Of a stretch of DNA of 64,000 nucleotides, positions 54,061 to 63,950 are shown in pieces; the first letter of the stretch is position 1; each line of letters begins with the position of its first letter. The notes beneath the pieces were generated by a model, which worked only from the letters and a program-made list of their open reading frames with translations, did not search any database and was not told the DNA's origin. This DNA comes from Ditylenchus dipsaci (Eukaryota; Nematoda; Chromadorea; Rhabditida; Anguinidae), in contig SADC01001280.1 in the NCBI GenBank assembly GCA_004194705.1, positions 186,001 through 250,000 on the forward strand, written 5' to 3'. The translations under genes and the position numbers were made by a program.

Positions 54061-55056
54061 ATATTACTCAGGAGCTCATAATGATAAAATGTTAAATTTC
54101 GGGACCGAAGAAGCGATCATGTCATTTTTCAAAAACGTTATTTTTTTCTTAAATATGCAAAATTAACTGTGATCTGGCGGTTTGTTTGCAGAACATTATC
54201 CATTTTTCGATCAAAAAAAAGTGTTTCAAACATGTTTTAATATAATGATGAAAGGGCCTATGAGGTGCTGAGCAGAAGTCCTAAAAAAATAAAAAAAAAC
54301 TAGTTCAAAAATCATTTTGACTAAAAACTCTTTTCTAGGTTAAGTATCAGTTCTGACAGCGGATTTGGGACCTTACGTACTTTTGGTGAGGGGGGGGGGG
54401 GTAGCCACCAATTTTTTCACCGAAAATTTGTTTATATTTTCACATGTTGATTATGATAATTATAATAATTGCGTTAACTGTCTATTAGTAATCATAGAAA
54501 ATAAGTAGATTAAGGTTATCATTTTGACCATGGTCAAATTAATCACCATAATCAACCTGATCACTATTTTAAACATAAAATTTTATAAGCAAAAAATCGA
54601 TGACCTGACCACGCTTGGCAAATATTTGTGCTTTATTTAAGATCAAAATCTTTAAAATTTTTGAAATTTATGCTACAAAAAATCATTTTCGGTGCTTAAA
54701 ACTGAACAAGCACTGTATAAATGACACTTTTTGCCTGAAAATGACCAAATATCGTTTTTCTCTATTAAGGAACCCCTCTCTAACAATGAACCCCCCCCCC
54801 CCCCCCCCCCCCCTCATATTTTTTACTAGGATTTTAGAGTTAAGGCCATTTTTGATTGAAAATTTTGAGATTTTTCGGGGGTTGAAAAATAATGAACCCG
54901 GGTGCGTTAATAGAGAAAATACGGTATATTTTATTGAAAATTTTTCACACATATAGACCCAAAGAATTTGGAAAATTGTCGATCATTGCAGAAATTCTGT
55001 TTTTGATGGTTTCATAAAATTAAAAAAAAATATTTAGAGGATGACTTACGATGTCT
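54061..55056. repeat. Inverted segmental duplication, copy B
   Basis: Reverse complement of 45507-46414, ending with the former splice donor GAGGATGACTTAC plus a few exon bases (GATGTC). It carries a unique insertion around 54215-54300 and an expanded C run (54788-54813). It is immediately followed by the second transposase copy. Confidence 0.9.
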
Positions 55057-55061
55057 GATGA

Positions 55062-55310
55062 CTGACGATGGATGGGCAGAGGTTCTCCAAATTTTCCATG
55101 ACCGCCTTACTCACCATATCTCACGCCATGCGACTTCTTCTTGTAGAGCGGCATCAACAGCCGAGTCTACCAGGAGCCAATTGCAGACGTGGATGAGCTT
55201 ATTGGAAGAATTGAGATCGCCTTTAAAAAATTGCCTCAAGAAATGATCAATAATTGTATTGCAGCATATATTCTTCGATTAAACGGCTGTATCGCAGTTG
55301 GTGGTAGAAG
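55062..55310 (+). pseudogene. Tc1/IS630-type transposase C-terminal remnant, copy 2
   Basis: Nearly identical to 53222-53475 (WMGRGSPNFP through INNCIAAYILRLNGCIAVGG) with the same TGA and TAG, so the two share a recent common copy that was already dead. The duplicated unit begins at CGATGGATGGGCAGAGG. Confidence 0.8.
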
Positions 55311-55499
55311 TGTTGAAGAAACCTTGCGAATGTTTGATATATTGTTATAAAGTTTGCTATCAAACGAAAACTCTTGTCTTCCTCTATCTAATAAAAAAAA
55401 AAGATCTGGCTGATGTGTTTATGAAATTAAAAAAACAGCTATTTCAAAAACCCAAAAATATTTGCGCCACCTGTACATCCGCCAGGTCATAATCTTTGT

Positions 55500-56496
55500 G
55501 CTTCTTCCATCCAATCTTAGAAATGCTTCGCAAAGTTCCTTCCGGAAAGCCAATCGTGCCCAGTGGCTGTGAATTATTTGGTGAACCAGTCAGCAGAACA
55601 CCTAAATTTTTTGTGGGAGGAGAGGCAGATGTAATCCAATCCTATTCAAGCATGATCGGGCTGTGATCAAGTGCTTTTGAGTGACGAATGTAGCGCCACA
55701 AAGGATCTCCTTGCTTTTTCGTTCCATGAAGGCGCTTGCAAAGGTGCTTTTTGGCGCCATCAAGAAAGGGCCAGTTTCACTTGTTCTTAAGCACTGTTTT
55801 TAGAAATTCATGTTATTTTCGTAAGATATGTGCTGAAAGTGGCGAAAAAGTTTTTTTGGTCTAGGAATGGCATTCTCTCGTGGAAGCATCATACCCAACT
55901 ACAAAAAGCGGGCCTTATTTGCGCCTTCTTTGCGTCCATCAAGCAAATGCTGTGTGTCCTCCAAGAAGTAGGCCAAATTCAGAGGAATTCTAATCTATTG
56001 CTCTTCATCGTCCACAAAACCACTAATATGGACGCCGAGAATACGCATCTGTTTGAATCATTTAAAATTCGCCAACGCTCCACTTCCACTATCATCTTGA
56101 TGGGCCATTCTTTCGGTGTCTTCTGAATGCATTGTGCCGAAAACTTTAGAATTTTCTCCAGGCAGATTTTCTTGTGGCATACCATGTTGCAGGAGGTTCT
56201 CTACACTTAGTTGTTCCATCTCTGATAGGAATCTCAAAGCTACTGATGTTTGTGGCACTTCAGCATAAGGATCGGTTGTGCCTTAGCCTAGATGCGTAAG
56301 GTATTCGATTTCTGTAGATTTCCGATAGACATGCAAATTGAATGGATTCACTATATTTAATTGCCTCAGTCAGCTGGATTATGGCGCGATCATAATCGCT
56401 GGCTGACAACAGTGCACTTTTACGGCTGTCAAAGAAAACAAACTCATGCTCTAATTTTTTCATATTTTGCACGGGGCATTCCAATTCATCAGCCAT
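55500..56496 (-). pseudogene. Unrecognised multi-block minus-strand coding remnant
   Basis: Successive minus-strand blocks have protein-like composition but do not join cleanly: MADELECPVQNMKKLEHEFV...AIIQLTEAIKYSESIQFA (from 56496), DPYAEVPQTSVALRFLSEME...SGALANFK then a stop (to 56058), IPLNLAYFLEDTQHLLDGRK (about 55960), GAKKHLCKRLHGTKKQGDPL...HSPIMLE (about 55755-55650), and VLLTGSPNNSQPLGTIGFPE...DLADVQVAQIFLGF (about 55615-55460). I do not recognise the family. It may be a decayed element gene or a host gene with introns I mis-placed. Confidence 0.35.
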
Positions 56497-56631
56497 CCAG
56501 CACGTGCCCCAAACAGTTGAAATTCACGCAAATTTTAATCGGGAGGTTCCTTAAAATAGACATATAGACGTTTCTATTGTTTCGTTATGTAAGAGAGACA
56601 GATAGCAGAGAAATAAGGAACAGGCCTGGGG

Positions 56632-56705
56632 CGATCCGATAGCTCATATGGTTGGAGCGCCGACTTGCAAGGATGATATCGTGGGATCGCACTTTTTCTT
56701 AGGCC
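56632..56705 (+). repeat. tRNA-derived SINE head
   Basis: GATAGCTCATATGGTTGGAG followed by CGCCGACTTGCAAGG and ATCGTGGGATCGCAC gives A-box and B-box-like words at tRNA spacing. The B box (GGGATCGCAC) departs from GGTTCGAATCC, so a functional tRNA is unlikely. Confidence 0.5.
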
Positions 56706-56824
56706 TGTAAAAAAGCCGTACACGGCCACTGGCGTACGCTTACTGTTGTCTGTTACAGAAATTTTTTCCTTTTATAAAATGCCATGCGTTACGAATTTGA
56801 TCCGAGACAGAATTTAATTTCCAG

Positions 56825-56932
56825 TATTTGAAGCACAAAACGGTTGATGAGATTTTCAAGCGAATCCAGAACGCAGAGGCCGAAAACTCTCTTGGATTCA
56901 AAAAAGACATCAACAAAATTGTAGGAGTATGA
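56825..56932 (+). CDS. Possible terminal exon, unknown protein
   Basis: After TTTCCAG (acceptor), the frame YLKHKTVDEIFKRIQNAEAE then NSLGFKKDINKIVGV ends in TGA. Composition is protein-like and helical. No upstream partner exon was found on this strand; a donor (ATTGTAGGAG) before the stop would also allow an internal exon. Confidence 0.3.
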   Translation, partial: YLKHKTVDEIFKRIQNAEAENSLGFKKDINKIVGV

Positions 56933-57095
56933 AGAGTGGCTTGTCAACCGAGAATAGTTCATTAGTATTTCAGATAAAAATATCGATATTTGTTTTTAAA
57001 AATCCATATTTGTTTTTAAAAATCCATATTTGTTAAAAAAAAAAAACACATATTTAGCAATAAAAACGAAAATAAGTGAAAACTTTGCATTTACA

Positions 57096-57212
57096 CTTAC
57101 ATTGGTATTGTGAAACCGTAAGTGTAAGTGTAAATGTTTTGGTATTGTGAAGACACCTTACATTTACACTTACATTTACACTTACACTTACACTTACATT
57201 TACATTTACACC
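57096..57212. repeat. TTACAC/TTACAT hexamer microsatellite
   Basis: Iterated TTACACTTACATTTACAC with an inverted start (GTAAGTGTAAGTGTAAATG). GGTATTGTGAA occurs twice. It lies directly downstream of the G6PD exon. Confidence 0.85.
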
Positions 57213-57235
57213 TTCAATTGTGATAGAGCCATTAC

Positions 57236-57403
57236 GGAAGCGCCGAATACAACGAAGGTATGTGGGTAGCTGAAGTCACACCCTGTCAAAGATTTTCGCA
57301 AATTATTCCTGATAAATTCGATGGCCTCTGGAGTGAGTGTAGCACTTACAGAACCAACTCTTGCTCGAATTTTGTTTTCTTCATTTGTCTTAACCGAATG
57401 CAT
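57236..57403 (-). CDS. G6PD: Glucose-6-phosphate dehydrogenase, first exon only
   Basis: First enzyme of the oxidative pentose phosphate pathway, cytosolic. Frame from ATG at 57403: MHSVKTNEENKIRARVGSVS, ATLTPEAIEFIRNNLRKSLT, HTFVVFGAS, then a GTAATG donor at 57235. FVVFGAS is the start of the G6PD dinucleotide-binding motif (GASGDLAKKK), and the exon ends at the expected phase before GDLA. The remaining exons are not seen downstream: the sequence passes into the TTACAC microsatellite and unrelated remnants. This could be a truncated gene or a gene with a very long first intron leaving the recognisable region. Confidence 0.6.
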
Positions 57404-57514
57404 AATTAGTCGCACTTTTTCCAAGGAGAAGACGAACCTAACTGACAGCACAATAATAATCACAATTTGACTGACAGCAGAATTATAATCACAATTCGAT
57501 TTTAATCAATATAG

Positions 57515-57632
57515 GAAAAGCAAAAAAGAGAGAATGTGAAGCAGCGGATGTGTGGGTTCAAGAAGACGATCGTTTGAATACGCGCAATTTCTCGCTTAGG
57601 TCAGACAGAAGAGCAATGGACACAGTTAATAT
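57515..57632 (+). CDS. Possible internal exon, unknown protein
   Basis: Bounded by AATATAG and by AATAT/GTAAGAAG. The frame KAKKRECEAADVWVQEDDRL then NTRNFSLRSDRRAMDTVN is open throughout and charged, unlike the AT-rich surroundings. No family recognised; no partner exon found. Confidence 0.25.
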
Positions 57633-57639
57633 GTAAGAA

Positions 57640-58551
57640 GAATAAGTGGTGGTAAGCCAGCGGCAGGGATGCTGTATATGTAAAACAAGAAAAAAGAAAT
57701 AGAATCAGTGAATCACCCACCCCTCAGAAAAAAGTAGCTCCAATTATAAACTCTCGTACTATCCTTTATTTTTGGTTTTACCTCTTTTCATTAATACAGT
57801 TAGCTAAGATTGGTATTCTGCTTAGTTGAAGAACAAAAGAATAGCTGGATTCCGCGTTCCCTTGTGAACAGAATAAAAGAGGGTTGTATGTAAATTTTTC
57901 AAAAGATTTGTGGCTTTGCCTTGATCAGCAGACACAAATCAACATTTTTTATAACTCAGCTTACTCAAAAATAATTATTCTTGTTCTTTATTGTTGTAAT
58001 TGTTCTTTACTGTTATTGTTGTTCTTTCAATTATATATGTTTATTTTTTACAAATTAATGACCTTTTAACACAATTACATCATTTATTATTATTATTGCC
58101 TTTGACTCCATAAAAAACTCCACTGATGATGTATTGAGATATGAAAAAGATAGGGTCTGCGCAACTATTAGCTGTAAATTACAATTATAAATTGGTTTTT
58201 TGAAATGTTTAAAAAAGGCAAAGAACCTCATCACAAAAAGGCTGGTGTGACAAGAGTTTGGCAGTGGAATCTACATGTGGGCCTCTGAAATTGCTTCGAA
58301 TATTCGACAAAGCTTTTTTTTTTGGAGCAAAAATACTTGGAGGGTGGGGTGGTAAATTTGCTTTTTTGGTGCAAATTTTTATTTTGCATGATTTTATTAT
58401 AATTTTTTTCCAAGCGATAGCACCATCATGTAGCCCTACTCTTCAAGTTTGTAACGAGGTATCGTTTATCTCAACATCTTTTCAAAATGTAACACAAAAA
58501 AGTTAAAATAGTTCCTATTGCACCCTGAAGGCATTAGGCCATCTAACATAG
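57640..58551. other. Intergenic, no gene seen
   Basis: AT-rich, with homopolymer T runs. Open frames at 57884-58506 are low-complexity. Confidence 0.4.
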
Positions 58552-58830
58552 TGACAACCTTGACAAGTTTGGTCAAACCGAGTCCAAGTATAGTCTGACA
58601 TTTTTTATCCCAGATTCTGAAATCTTTAGCCAGTTTTCTTCGGCTATTCTAATCCACGAAAGTGCAAGGATTCCAATTTCACCCGTCGTTTCTGAAAATA
58701 GCAACATTTTTATCGGAAAGACTTCTTTGAAAATAGGGTGACATTATGTCAAGAAGTGCGAATCATTTCGTCAAAACAACATGTAGCATCGGAATCTTTG
58801 CAATTTTTGACACCAGACAGGCCGACCCGT
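58552..58830. repeat. FB-1 foldback MITE, degenerate copy
   Basis: Arms around TTCTTCGGCTATTCTAATCC, GTGCAAGGATTCCAATTTCA and, inverted, ATCGGAATCTTTGCAATTTT. The centre ATAGGGTGACATTATGTCAA shows a copy-specific arm word. Confidence 0.65.
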
Positions 58831-58944
58831 TTCTCAAGTCTGGGCTATTCCGAGATACATACTCTCAAAGTAGAGGTGTCGGGTTGTTGGTGGTTGTCAG
58901 CCTGTTGGCCCTGTCCATTGTCAGGTTAATGTTACTCTTTCCAG

Positions 58945-59031
58945 GGTTTTTTTCAAAAAATTGTATTTCATCGGAAGGATTGTTGCAGGTGGTCAGTTTA
59001 ATTCACGGGAGGATTGTCGAAAATCTTGCGA
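58945..59031 (+). pseudogene. Kunitz-domain remnant
   Basis: After TTTCCAG: VFFKKLYFIGRIVAGGQFNS, REDCRKSCEEQ. The GG-x-FNSREDCRKSC end is that of a Kunitz inhibitor domain, but the preceding cysteines (C.pF.Y.GC) are replaced, so the fold is incomplete. It overlaps the 3' side of the VPS11 region on the opposite strand. Chance similarity is possible. Confidence 0.35.
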
Positions 59032-59088
59032 GGAGCAGAGGATATGGGCATTGCACCCAGGACTGCAAACCCTATTAATAAAGCCTAC

Positions 59089-61916
59089 TTTCAGACACCA
59101 TAGCTTTTTTGATCAGTTCAAGCAGTTCATTTTCAATATCCGGGTGCTCCATCAACACATGTCCATGCTGGTCAAGATACAGGCAAATCTAAAATCTGCA
59201 AATCAGCAGATCCCTGATTGGCTCTATCCCACCATCTGTTGCCAAAATATGCCTTGGTCCCCCTGTTCATTTTTTCTTGAAAATGCCTTGGTCCCCCCCC
59301 CTCTGTTCATTATGGTAATGGTAACACTGTGATTATCGTGGAAAACAACAGGGGGGACCAAGGTATTATTATTCGAAATAAAAACCAAGTAAAAAGAAAA
59401 AAACAAAAAAAAACTTGTTTCAAGAAAAAAAACAAGAGGGGAACCAAGGCGGTTTTCAAGAGAGAAAAATCAACAGGGGGAACCAAGGCATATTTTGGCA
59501 ACAGGCAAATAGTGAGATAGAACCCCATGATTTATAATTTCTTATACCTGTTCCACCGGAAATTTTTCAATGAACTTCAAAGCAGTTGGATACTCTTTTG
59601 TGTTCTCTATAAGAATGTTGAGAAAATTGTCTGGTTTATTGTGAATCAGAGTCAGTCTTGCTGCTAGTTTGTTGAACCGAGAAGACTGAAGTATCTGAAA
59701 AAACGGATGTGGTCATTTGAATACACCTAGTTACTGCATTTGAAATAGAATGCTCCTGAGGTGATATTTTAGGGGAATCTTCGAATGGATTTATTTTGGG
59801 GAATGTGGTCACAATCTTCTTCTTTGATGTTGAATTTTCGGAGTAAAGGCACGTTCACAATGAGTGTCGACCTGAGTGTGATATTTGGCGTGTTTTTAAC
59901 GCTTGAAAAGACGTACTTTTTTTCTTCACTGAAAATTTTTTCTGTTGCTAATATTTTGTAGCTAAGATCCAGGGCTTCAAAATGAGCTATTGACAGGCAA
60001 AACTGAAAAAAATTGGGGTAATAATGCTTAGGTACGCACACAGGTCGACACTCGGGTCGACGCTTGACGGAGTATGATCCTGAGTGCGGATCTAAGCGTT
60101 TTCACGCCAATTTTTTTTTTTGCTTTCTGTAGCACTTTTCGGAATAGTTGGGCACATAGCAGGTCAGAGCACATTAGGACAGGCTCAAAAATGCGTTCCA
60201 AATTACAAAAAAATAAAGTTGGGGATGGGACTTTAACGGCCACTTTTGACATCGACGGCTACTTCATTTCACATAAATTTTTTCACATATTTTGTTTTCT
60301 TATCTTAGATGTTTTTACACAGTTTTGTAGCTGAGGTTTTTTCCATCGATTTATTGGTCAAACACCCTGATTAAAAATAATTTTCGAAAAAATCACACTA
60401 AATATAAGGTGAAAATCCGCTTTAAACACTTAGGTAAAAAATACGGGTTTTAGTGTGAGATTGTTGTGATTTTCTCGAAAATTATTTTTAATCAGGCTGT
60501 TTGACCACTTAATCAATAGAAAAAAATCTCAGCTTCAAAACGGTATAAAAACATCGGAGATGAGAAAACCAAATATTTAAAAAAGAGCATGTGAAGTGAA
60601 GTATTAGTCGATGTCAAAAAGTAGCCGTAGAAGTAACAATAGTCTAACAAGCTCTGCAACGAGCTTCACTGTCAATTATTCTATCCTAGCAAATCCGTGA
60701 ATTTTCCCGGCCAATTAATAAATTTTAACTACAAATTCTAAAAAAAACCTAGTATTCTGGCTGATTTTCTAATCAACTCACATATTTTTAACCATAATGT
60801 AGCCCCAGATCTCGCCTTTCTAACAAGCCACCAACTGACTGAATAATATTTTAAAAAGTTAGAAGAAAAGGTCTTTGAATACAGTTGACTCTGTCAATAA
60901 CGCACGCCCAAAAAGTTCGTTCCCGCCTAGGGTCCGACACTTTTTTAAGCCTAAATTTCGGAGTGATTTGCTCAATGTAATTCGCCAGCCTAGTGCGAAA
61001 AATTGCAAACATTCCGGTTTTATCGATTGTTATTATATTTTCATCATTTAGATCCGCATGTCTTAAAATAGCCCACGCATGTTTTCTAAATAGCTATGCG
61101 CTATTGGGAGAGTTGCGGGTGAAAATGATCAAAATATAGTGTTTCACAAAAACGATCGGCAAAATCGGAATCTTTGCAATTTTTCGTACTAGGCCGGCGA
61201 TTTACATTTAGCAAATGGCTGCGAAATTTAGGGTGAAAAAAAGTGTCGGACCCTAGTCGGGAACGAACTTTTTAGGCGTGCGTTATTGACAGAGTCAAAT
61301 GTATAGCTAATTTTTTTTAAATTAGTCTTTTTCCGCAATTTTTAAAAATTTCATTTAGTCAGTTGATTACTTGTTTAAAAGCTGAGATTTATAGCTAGTA
61401 GCCATTGGCTACACGCTGGTTTTTATGAAAAAAATAAAAATTAAAAATTAGAAAATCAACGAGAGCCAGAGTTTTTCAAGAAACACAGTAAAATTTATTA
61501 ATTTGCCTTGAAAATTCACGGATTTACATGGAATTTTCAATTGGATCCTATTTTGGTGTGGTTAACAACCTTTTTCATGACGTAGGAAGGCTCTATATGT
61601 CCAAGGGTCTCCATGTATTGGCGGATAGCATTGTCAAAGTCTCCTTTACTAAAATATATTACAGATTGTCAACTGATATTTCAAAGAAAAAAAATCCGGA
61701 AAAATTACCCATAGAGATCATCCCCGTAGTTCTTGTAAATGACTTGCAAATCAGTTGAGTTATTTTGCCGTTTGGCTAGTCCGAACTGATTCGATTTAAA
61801 TATTTTTAATGAATTCTACTCAAAACCCCACTTGATCGCGAGGTCGAACAACCCTTTCTTCAACAAAATGTCCAACTTTTCATTCAGAGGTTTCTCTACC
61901 AACTTGGAAACAAAAC
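59089..61916 (-). CDS. VPS11: VPS11, internal exons (HOPS/CORVET subunit)
   Basis: Core scaffold subunit of the HOPS and CORVET tethering complexes on endosomes and lysosomes. Exons recognised (5'->3'): 61916-61832 (FVSKLVEKPLNEKLDILLKK, GLFDLAIK), 61785-61709 (AKRQNNSTDLQVIYKNYGDD, LYG), 61648-61570 (KGDFDNAIRQYMETLGHIEP, SYVMKK), 59694-59548 (AARLTLIHNKPDNFLNILIE, YPTALKFIEKFPVEQ), 59188-59089 (YLDQHGHVLMEHPDIENELL). These match the clathrin-type helical repeats of VPS11 (YGDxLYxKGD, QYIxTIGxLEPSYV, ALxYIxKLPxEQ, YGKxLM). About 90 residues between the third and fourth recognised exons were not located, nor the N-terminal beta-propeller and C-terminal RING. Exons 1-2 are out of phase by one base. 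The gap is filled with nested foldbacks. Confidence 0.7.
59245..59515. repeat. GGGGACCAAGGCA-theme inverted words
   Basis: TGCCTTGGTCCCCCTGTT (left) and AACAGGGGGAACCAAGGCATA (right) flank further copies, including TGTGATTATCGTGG near the centre. Located in a VPS11 intron and related to the AACAAGGGGACCAA words at 38140-38268. Confidence 0.65.
60242..60620. mobile_element. Foldback in VPS11 intron
   Basis: ACTTTTGACATCGACGGCTA / TAGTCGATGTCAAAAAGT outer words and a long inner pair CACCCTGATTAAAAATAATTTTCGA-type arms around 60367 and 60478. About 380 bp, no coding content. Confidence 0.75.
60692..61525. mobile_element. Foldback element hosting an FB-1 copy
   Basis: AATCCGTGAATTTTCCCGGC / CTTGAAAATTCACGGATT ends, with arms through CTGATTTTCTAATCAAC / GTTGATTTTCTAATTTTT. 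The FB-1 copy at 60892-61301 sits in the middle. Confidence 0.75.
60892..61301. mobile_element. Complete FB-1 foldback MITE, CTGTCAATAACGCACGCC arms
   Basis: CAGTTGACTCTGTCAATAAC at left, GTTATTGACAGAGTCAAATG at right, TA on both sides. The core (AAAGTTCGTTCCCGCCTAGG, GTCCGACACTTTTTT, CAAACATTCCGGTTTTATCG) is that of the 50739 copy, but the outer 20-30 bp are different. Confidence 0.9.
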
Positions 61917-61951
61917 CTGTAAATTTTTGGGAAAATGGATCACAGTTGAGT

Positions 61952-62660
61952 CTCGATGCAAATTCACCACGAAAAATTGGTCTTAGCCTGGCGTCCGACA
62001 CTTTTTTGATCTCAAATTTAAATTTTTCCTAGTCTTGTTTTATCATTCTAGTCCAGAAAATAACAATCATTCCAGTTTTGCCAATTCATCATTGAAAAAG
62101 GGTGAGTAGATACATAATTTCGCGGTTATTTTCTGCAAAATCATTACAGTTTACAAAAACGACTGGCAAATCGCAATTCTTGCAATTTCGTGTACTGAAA
62201 AATGACCAAAGATAGTTATCATGGCAAAAAAATTCAAAATTTGGGATTTAAAAAAGGCCGGACATACAGGGTGGTCCAAGAAGTTCCTTAGTTTTAAAAC
62301 GGCCATAACTTTTGTCCTAGAACGATTTCCAAAATTCTTTCTTTGCAAATCGATTTTTCGCGCCGATAATATTTTTTGATATATAATTTCAAAAACACGA
62401 TTTTCGCTTGGTCCCTTCTGTGGTTGGGATCTGGTCACTGGACGACCTCTAGACAGGCCATTCCCAAATCACAAGGGGGGCATGCAAAAATGATATTTCA
62501 CACTATAAACCAAACAAATATTGTCGGCGAGAAAAAACGATTTGGCGAAAACAGAATTTCGAAAATCTCTCTTGTAAACAAGTAATGGCTGTTTCAAAAC
62601 CAGCGGATTTCTTGGACCACCCTGTACACGGAACGAACTTGAGAGGACGATGATGTATTA
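61952..62660. repeat. FB-1 copy split by a TA-flanked element
   Basis: Core words (GCGTCCGACACTTTTTT; AACAATCATTCCAGTTTTGC; inverted ACGACTGGCAAATCGCAATT) run to GGCCGGACA. The element 62267-62624 interrupts, and the copy resumes with CGGAACGAACTTGAGAGG. Confidence 0.75.
62267..62624. mobile_element. Tc1/mariner-type MITE (CAGGGTGGTCC)
   Basis: CAGGGTGGTCCAAGAA / TTCTTGGACCACCCTG with TA duplicated at both ends. The arms continue with GTTTTAAAACGGCCATAACT / ATGGCTGTTTCAAAACCAGC. Nested inside the FB-1 copy. Confidence 0.88.
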
Positions 62661-62669
62661 AAACTCGAA

Positions 62670-62790
62670 TACCGTAAATTCTTTAATAAAAGGACATGTC
62701 CTTTTGTTTTTGAACTCCTCCGCACACATGTCCGTTTGTTAGAGTGTGTCCGTTCATTAGAGAATGTCCTTTTATTTTTTAACATGTCGG
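62670..62790. repeat. TACCGTA-family fragment, GTGTCCGTTCATTAGAG arm
   Basis: TACCGTAAATTCTTTAATAA followed by ACATGTCC..TTTTGAAC core and repeated TGTCCGTT(T/C)RTTAGAG words; no right end. Same arm words as the 63391 copy. Confidence 0.65.
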
Positions 62791-62827
62791 CGACGAAGGT
62801 GTTTACATGATCTAAGCTGGTTTTTAG

Positions 62828-63364
62828 GAGCTAAGTGATGTTGAAGAGGACTGCAGCTGCACAACGACGAAGGTACTCTAAAGAACAGCCGCAAGTGGCA
62901 TCACTATAATGCAGTGGCCAAACTGGACGCAATCAACTAGCGTTCCGACGCATTCGATAACCAACGAAGCCAATAAGTAATTCCCTCCGGCGGGAAATCC
63001 GAAGGCTCTGGTGCTGAAATTCGTCTTCAGCTGGGTGGACGAGGCGTGTATCAAACTCTGCAAGGAAATCATCATGAAATTGTTAGAAGGTTTATTTTTA
63101 ATCGCGTTTCTGACAATCTCCCTTACTTCTTCAGTCTGTGCACTCACAATTGCAATAAATGGTTAAGGGGACGAGAAAAATGCTTGCTTTAAACACGAGG
63201 GATCCATCGGGCCAGAGGGAATCAACATCCTCCAAGAAATCCGAGCTCAACAAAAGGCGCGCGATGTCCGTAAAGACTACGAAGATGCGGGCATTGAACA
63301 GGATAAAGATGAAATCAGCCTTGAAAATGTTAGCAAAGATAAAATTTTGTTGTTTGATGATTAA
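62828..63364 (+). pseudogene. Unrecognised decayed plus-strand gene
   Basis: Protein-like blocks: ELSDVEEDCSCTTTK (after TTTTTAG), KWHHYNAVAKLDAIN then stop, FPPAGNPKALVLKFVFSWVD, EACIKLCKEIIMKLLE (followed by a GTTTAT donor), VCALTIAING stop GDEKNACFKHEGSIGPEG, INILQEIRAQQKARDVRKDY, EDAGIEQDKDEISLENV and FDD with a final stop. At least two in-frame stops (near 62939 and 63166) interrupt it. I do not recognise the protein; splice joins are uncertain, so some stops may fall in introns. Confidence 0.4.
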
Positions 63365-63390
63365 TTTTAGTTGTATTTGTTCAATAAAAT

Positions 63391-63511
63391 TTACGGTGTC
63401 CGTTTATAAGAGAGTGTCCTTTTATTTTTGAACCCCTCCACACACATGTCCGTTAATTAGAGTGTGTCCGTTCATTAGAGAGTGTCCTTTTATTAAAGAA
63501 TTTAGGGTAAT
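63391..63511. repeat. TACCGTA-family copy, GTGTCCGTTCATTAGAG arm
   Basis: GTGTCCGTTTATAAGAGAGT ... GTGTCCGTTCATTAGAGAGT and TGTCCTTTTATTAAAGAATTTAGGGTA at the right, pairing with the 62670 copy in both sequence and arm word. Confidence 0.65.
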
Positions 63512-63950
63512 TTTTTTATTAAACCTTCAGTGTTCAAAATGTAGATGTCCTCATCCAGCAGGAATAGTTGGCATGACAGTGGCATGAAATAGGAAAAGGC
63601 TGAAAATTTTAACATTTAACTATGCATTTAAAATAGTGCAAAATAAAACCTTTGAATCCCCCCCCTCTACATCAAAAATGATGAGCAAAGTTAGGGCTGG
63701 ATTGTCGCTTGCTGGTCTGAAGTACAAACAAAATTAGAAAAAAGAACTAGTAAAAAGAGTGTAATGCTCACTGGATTAGGTCTTTTTGCTGAGAAGGACG
63801 CTTGAGAAGGGCCACATTTGAGCCTTGCGCCACTAGCTGCAGTTTTTCATCACCTTAATATTCAAAGCATTTTTAATGTAGTCGAATGGTGAAAATCTGA
63901 GGAGGAGAAAATTGGGCCCTCTCAAACCAGACCCATTCAAATTGGGCCTA
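63512..63950. other. Unassigned end of window
   Basis: No gene or bounded repeat recognised. CTCAAACCAGACCCATTCAA and AATTGGGCC words occur twice near 63913-63948. Confidence 0.4.

Noticed and set aside
56632..56705. Functional tRNA gene
   Set aside because: The A-box region is good but the B box departs from consensus and acceptor arms do not pair, so it was called a SINE head.
59769..60041. Minus-strand 90-codon frame (FCLSIAHFEALDLSYKILATEK...) as the missing VPS11 segment
   Set aside because: It does not resemble the expected helical-repeat residues, and its inner part contains inverted GTCGACACTC words; left unassigned.
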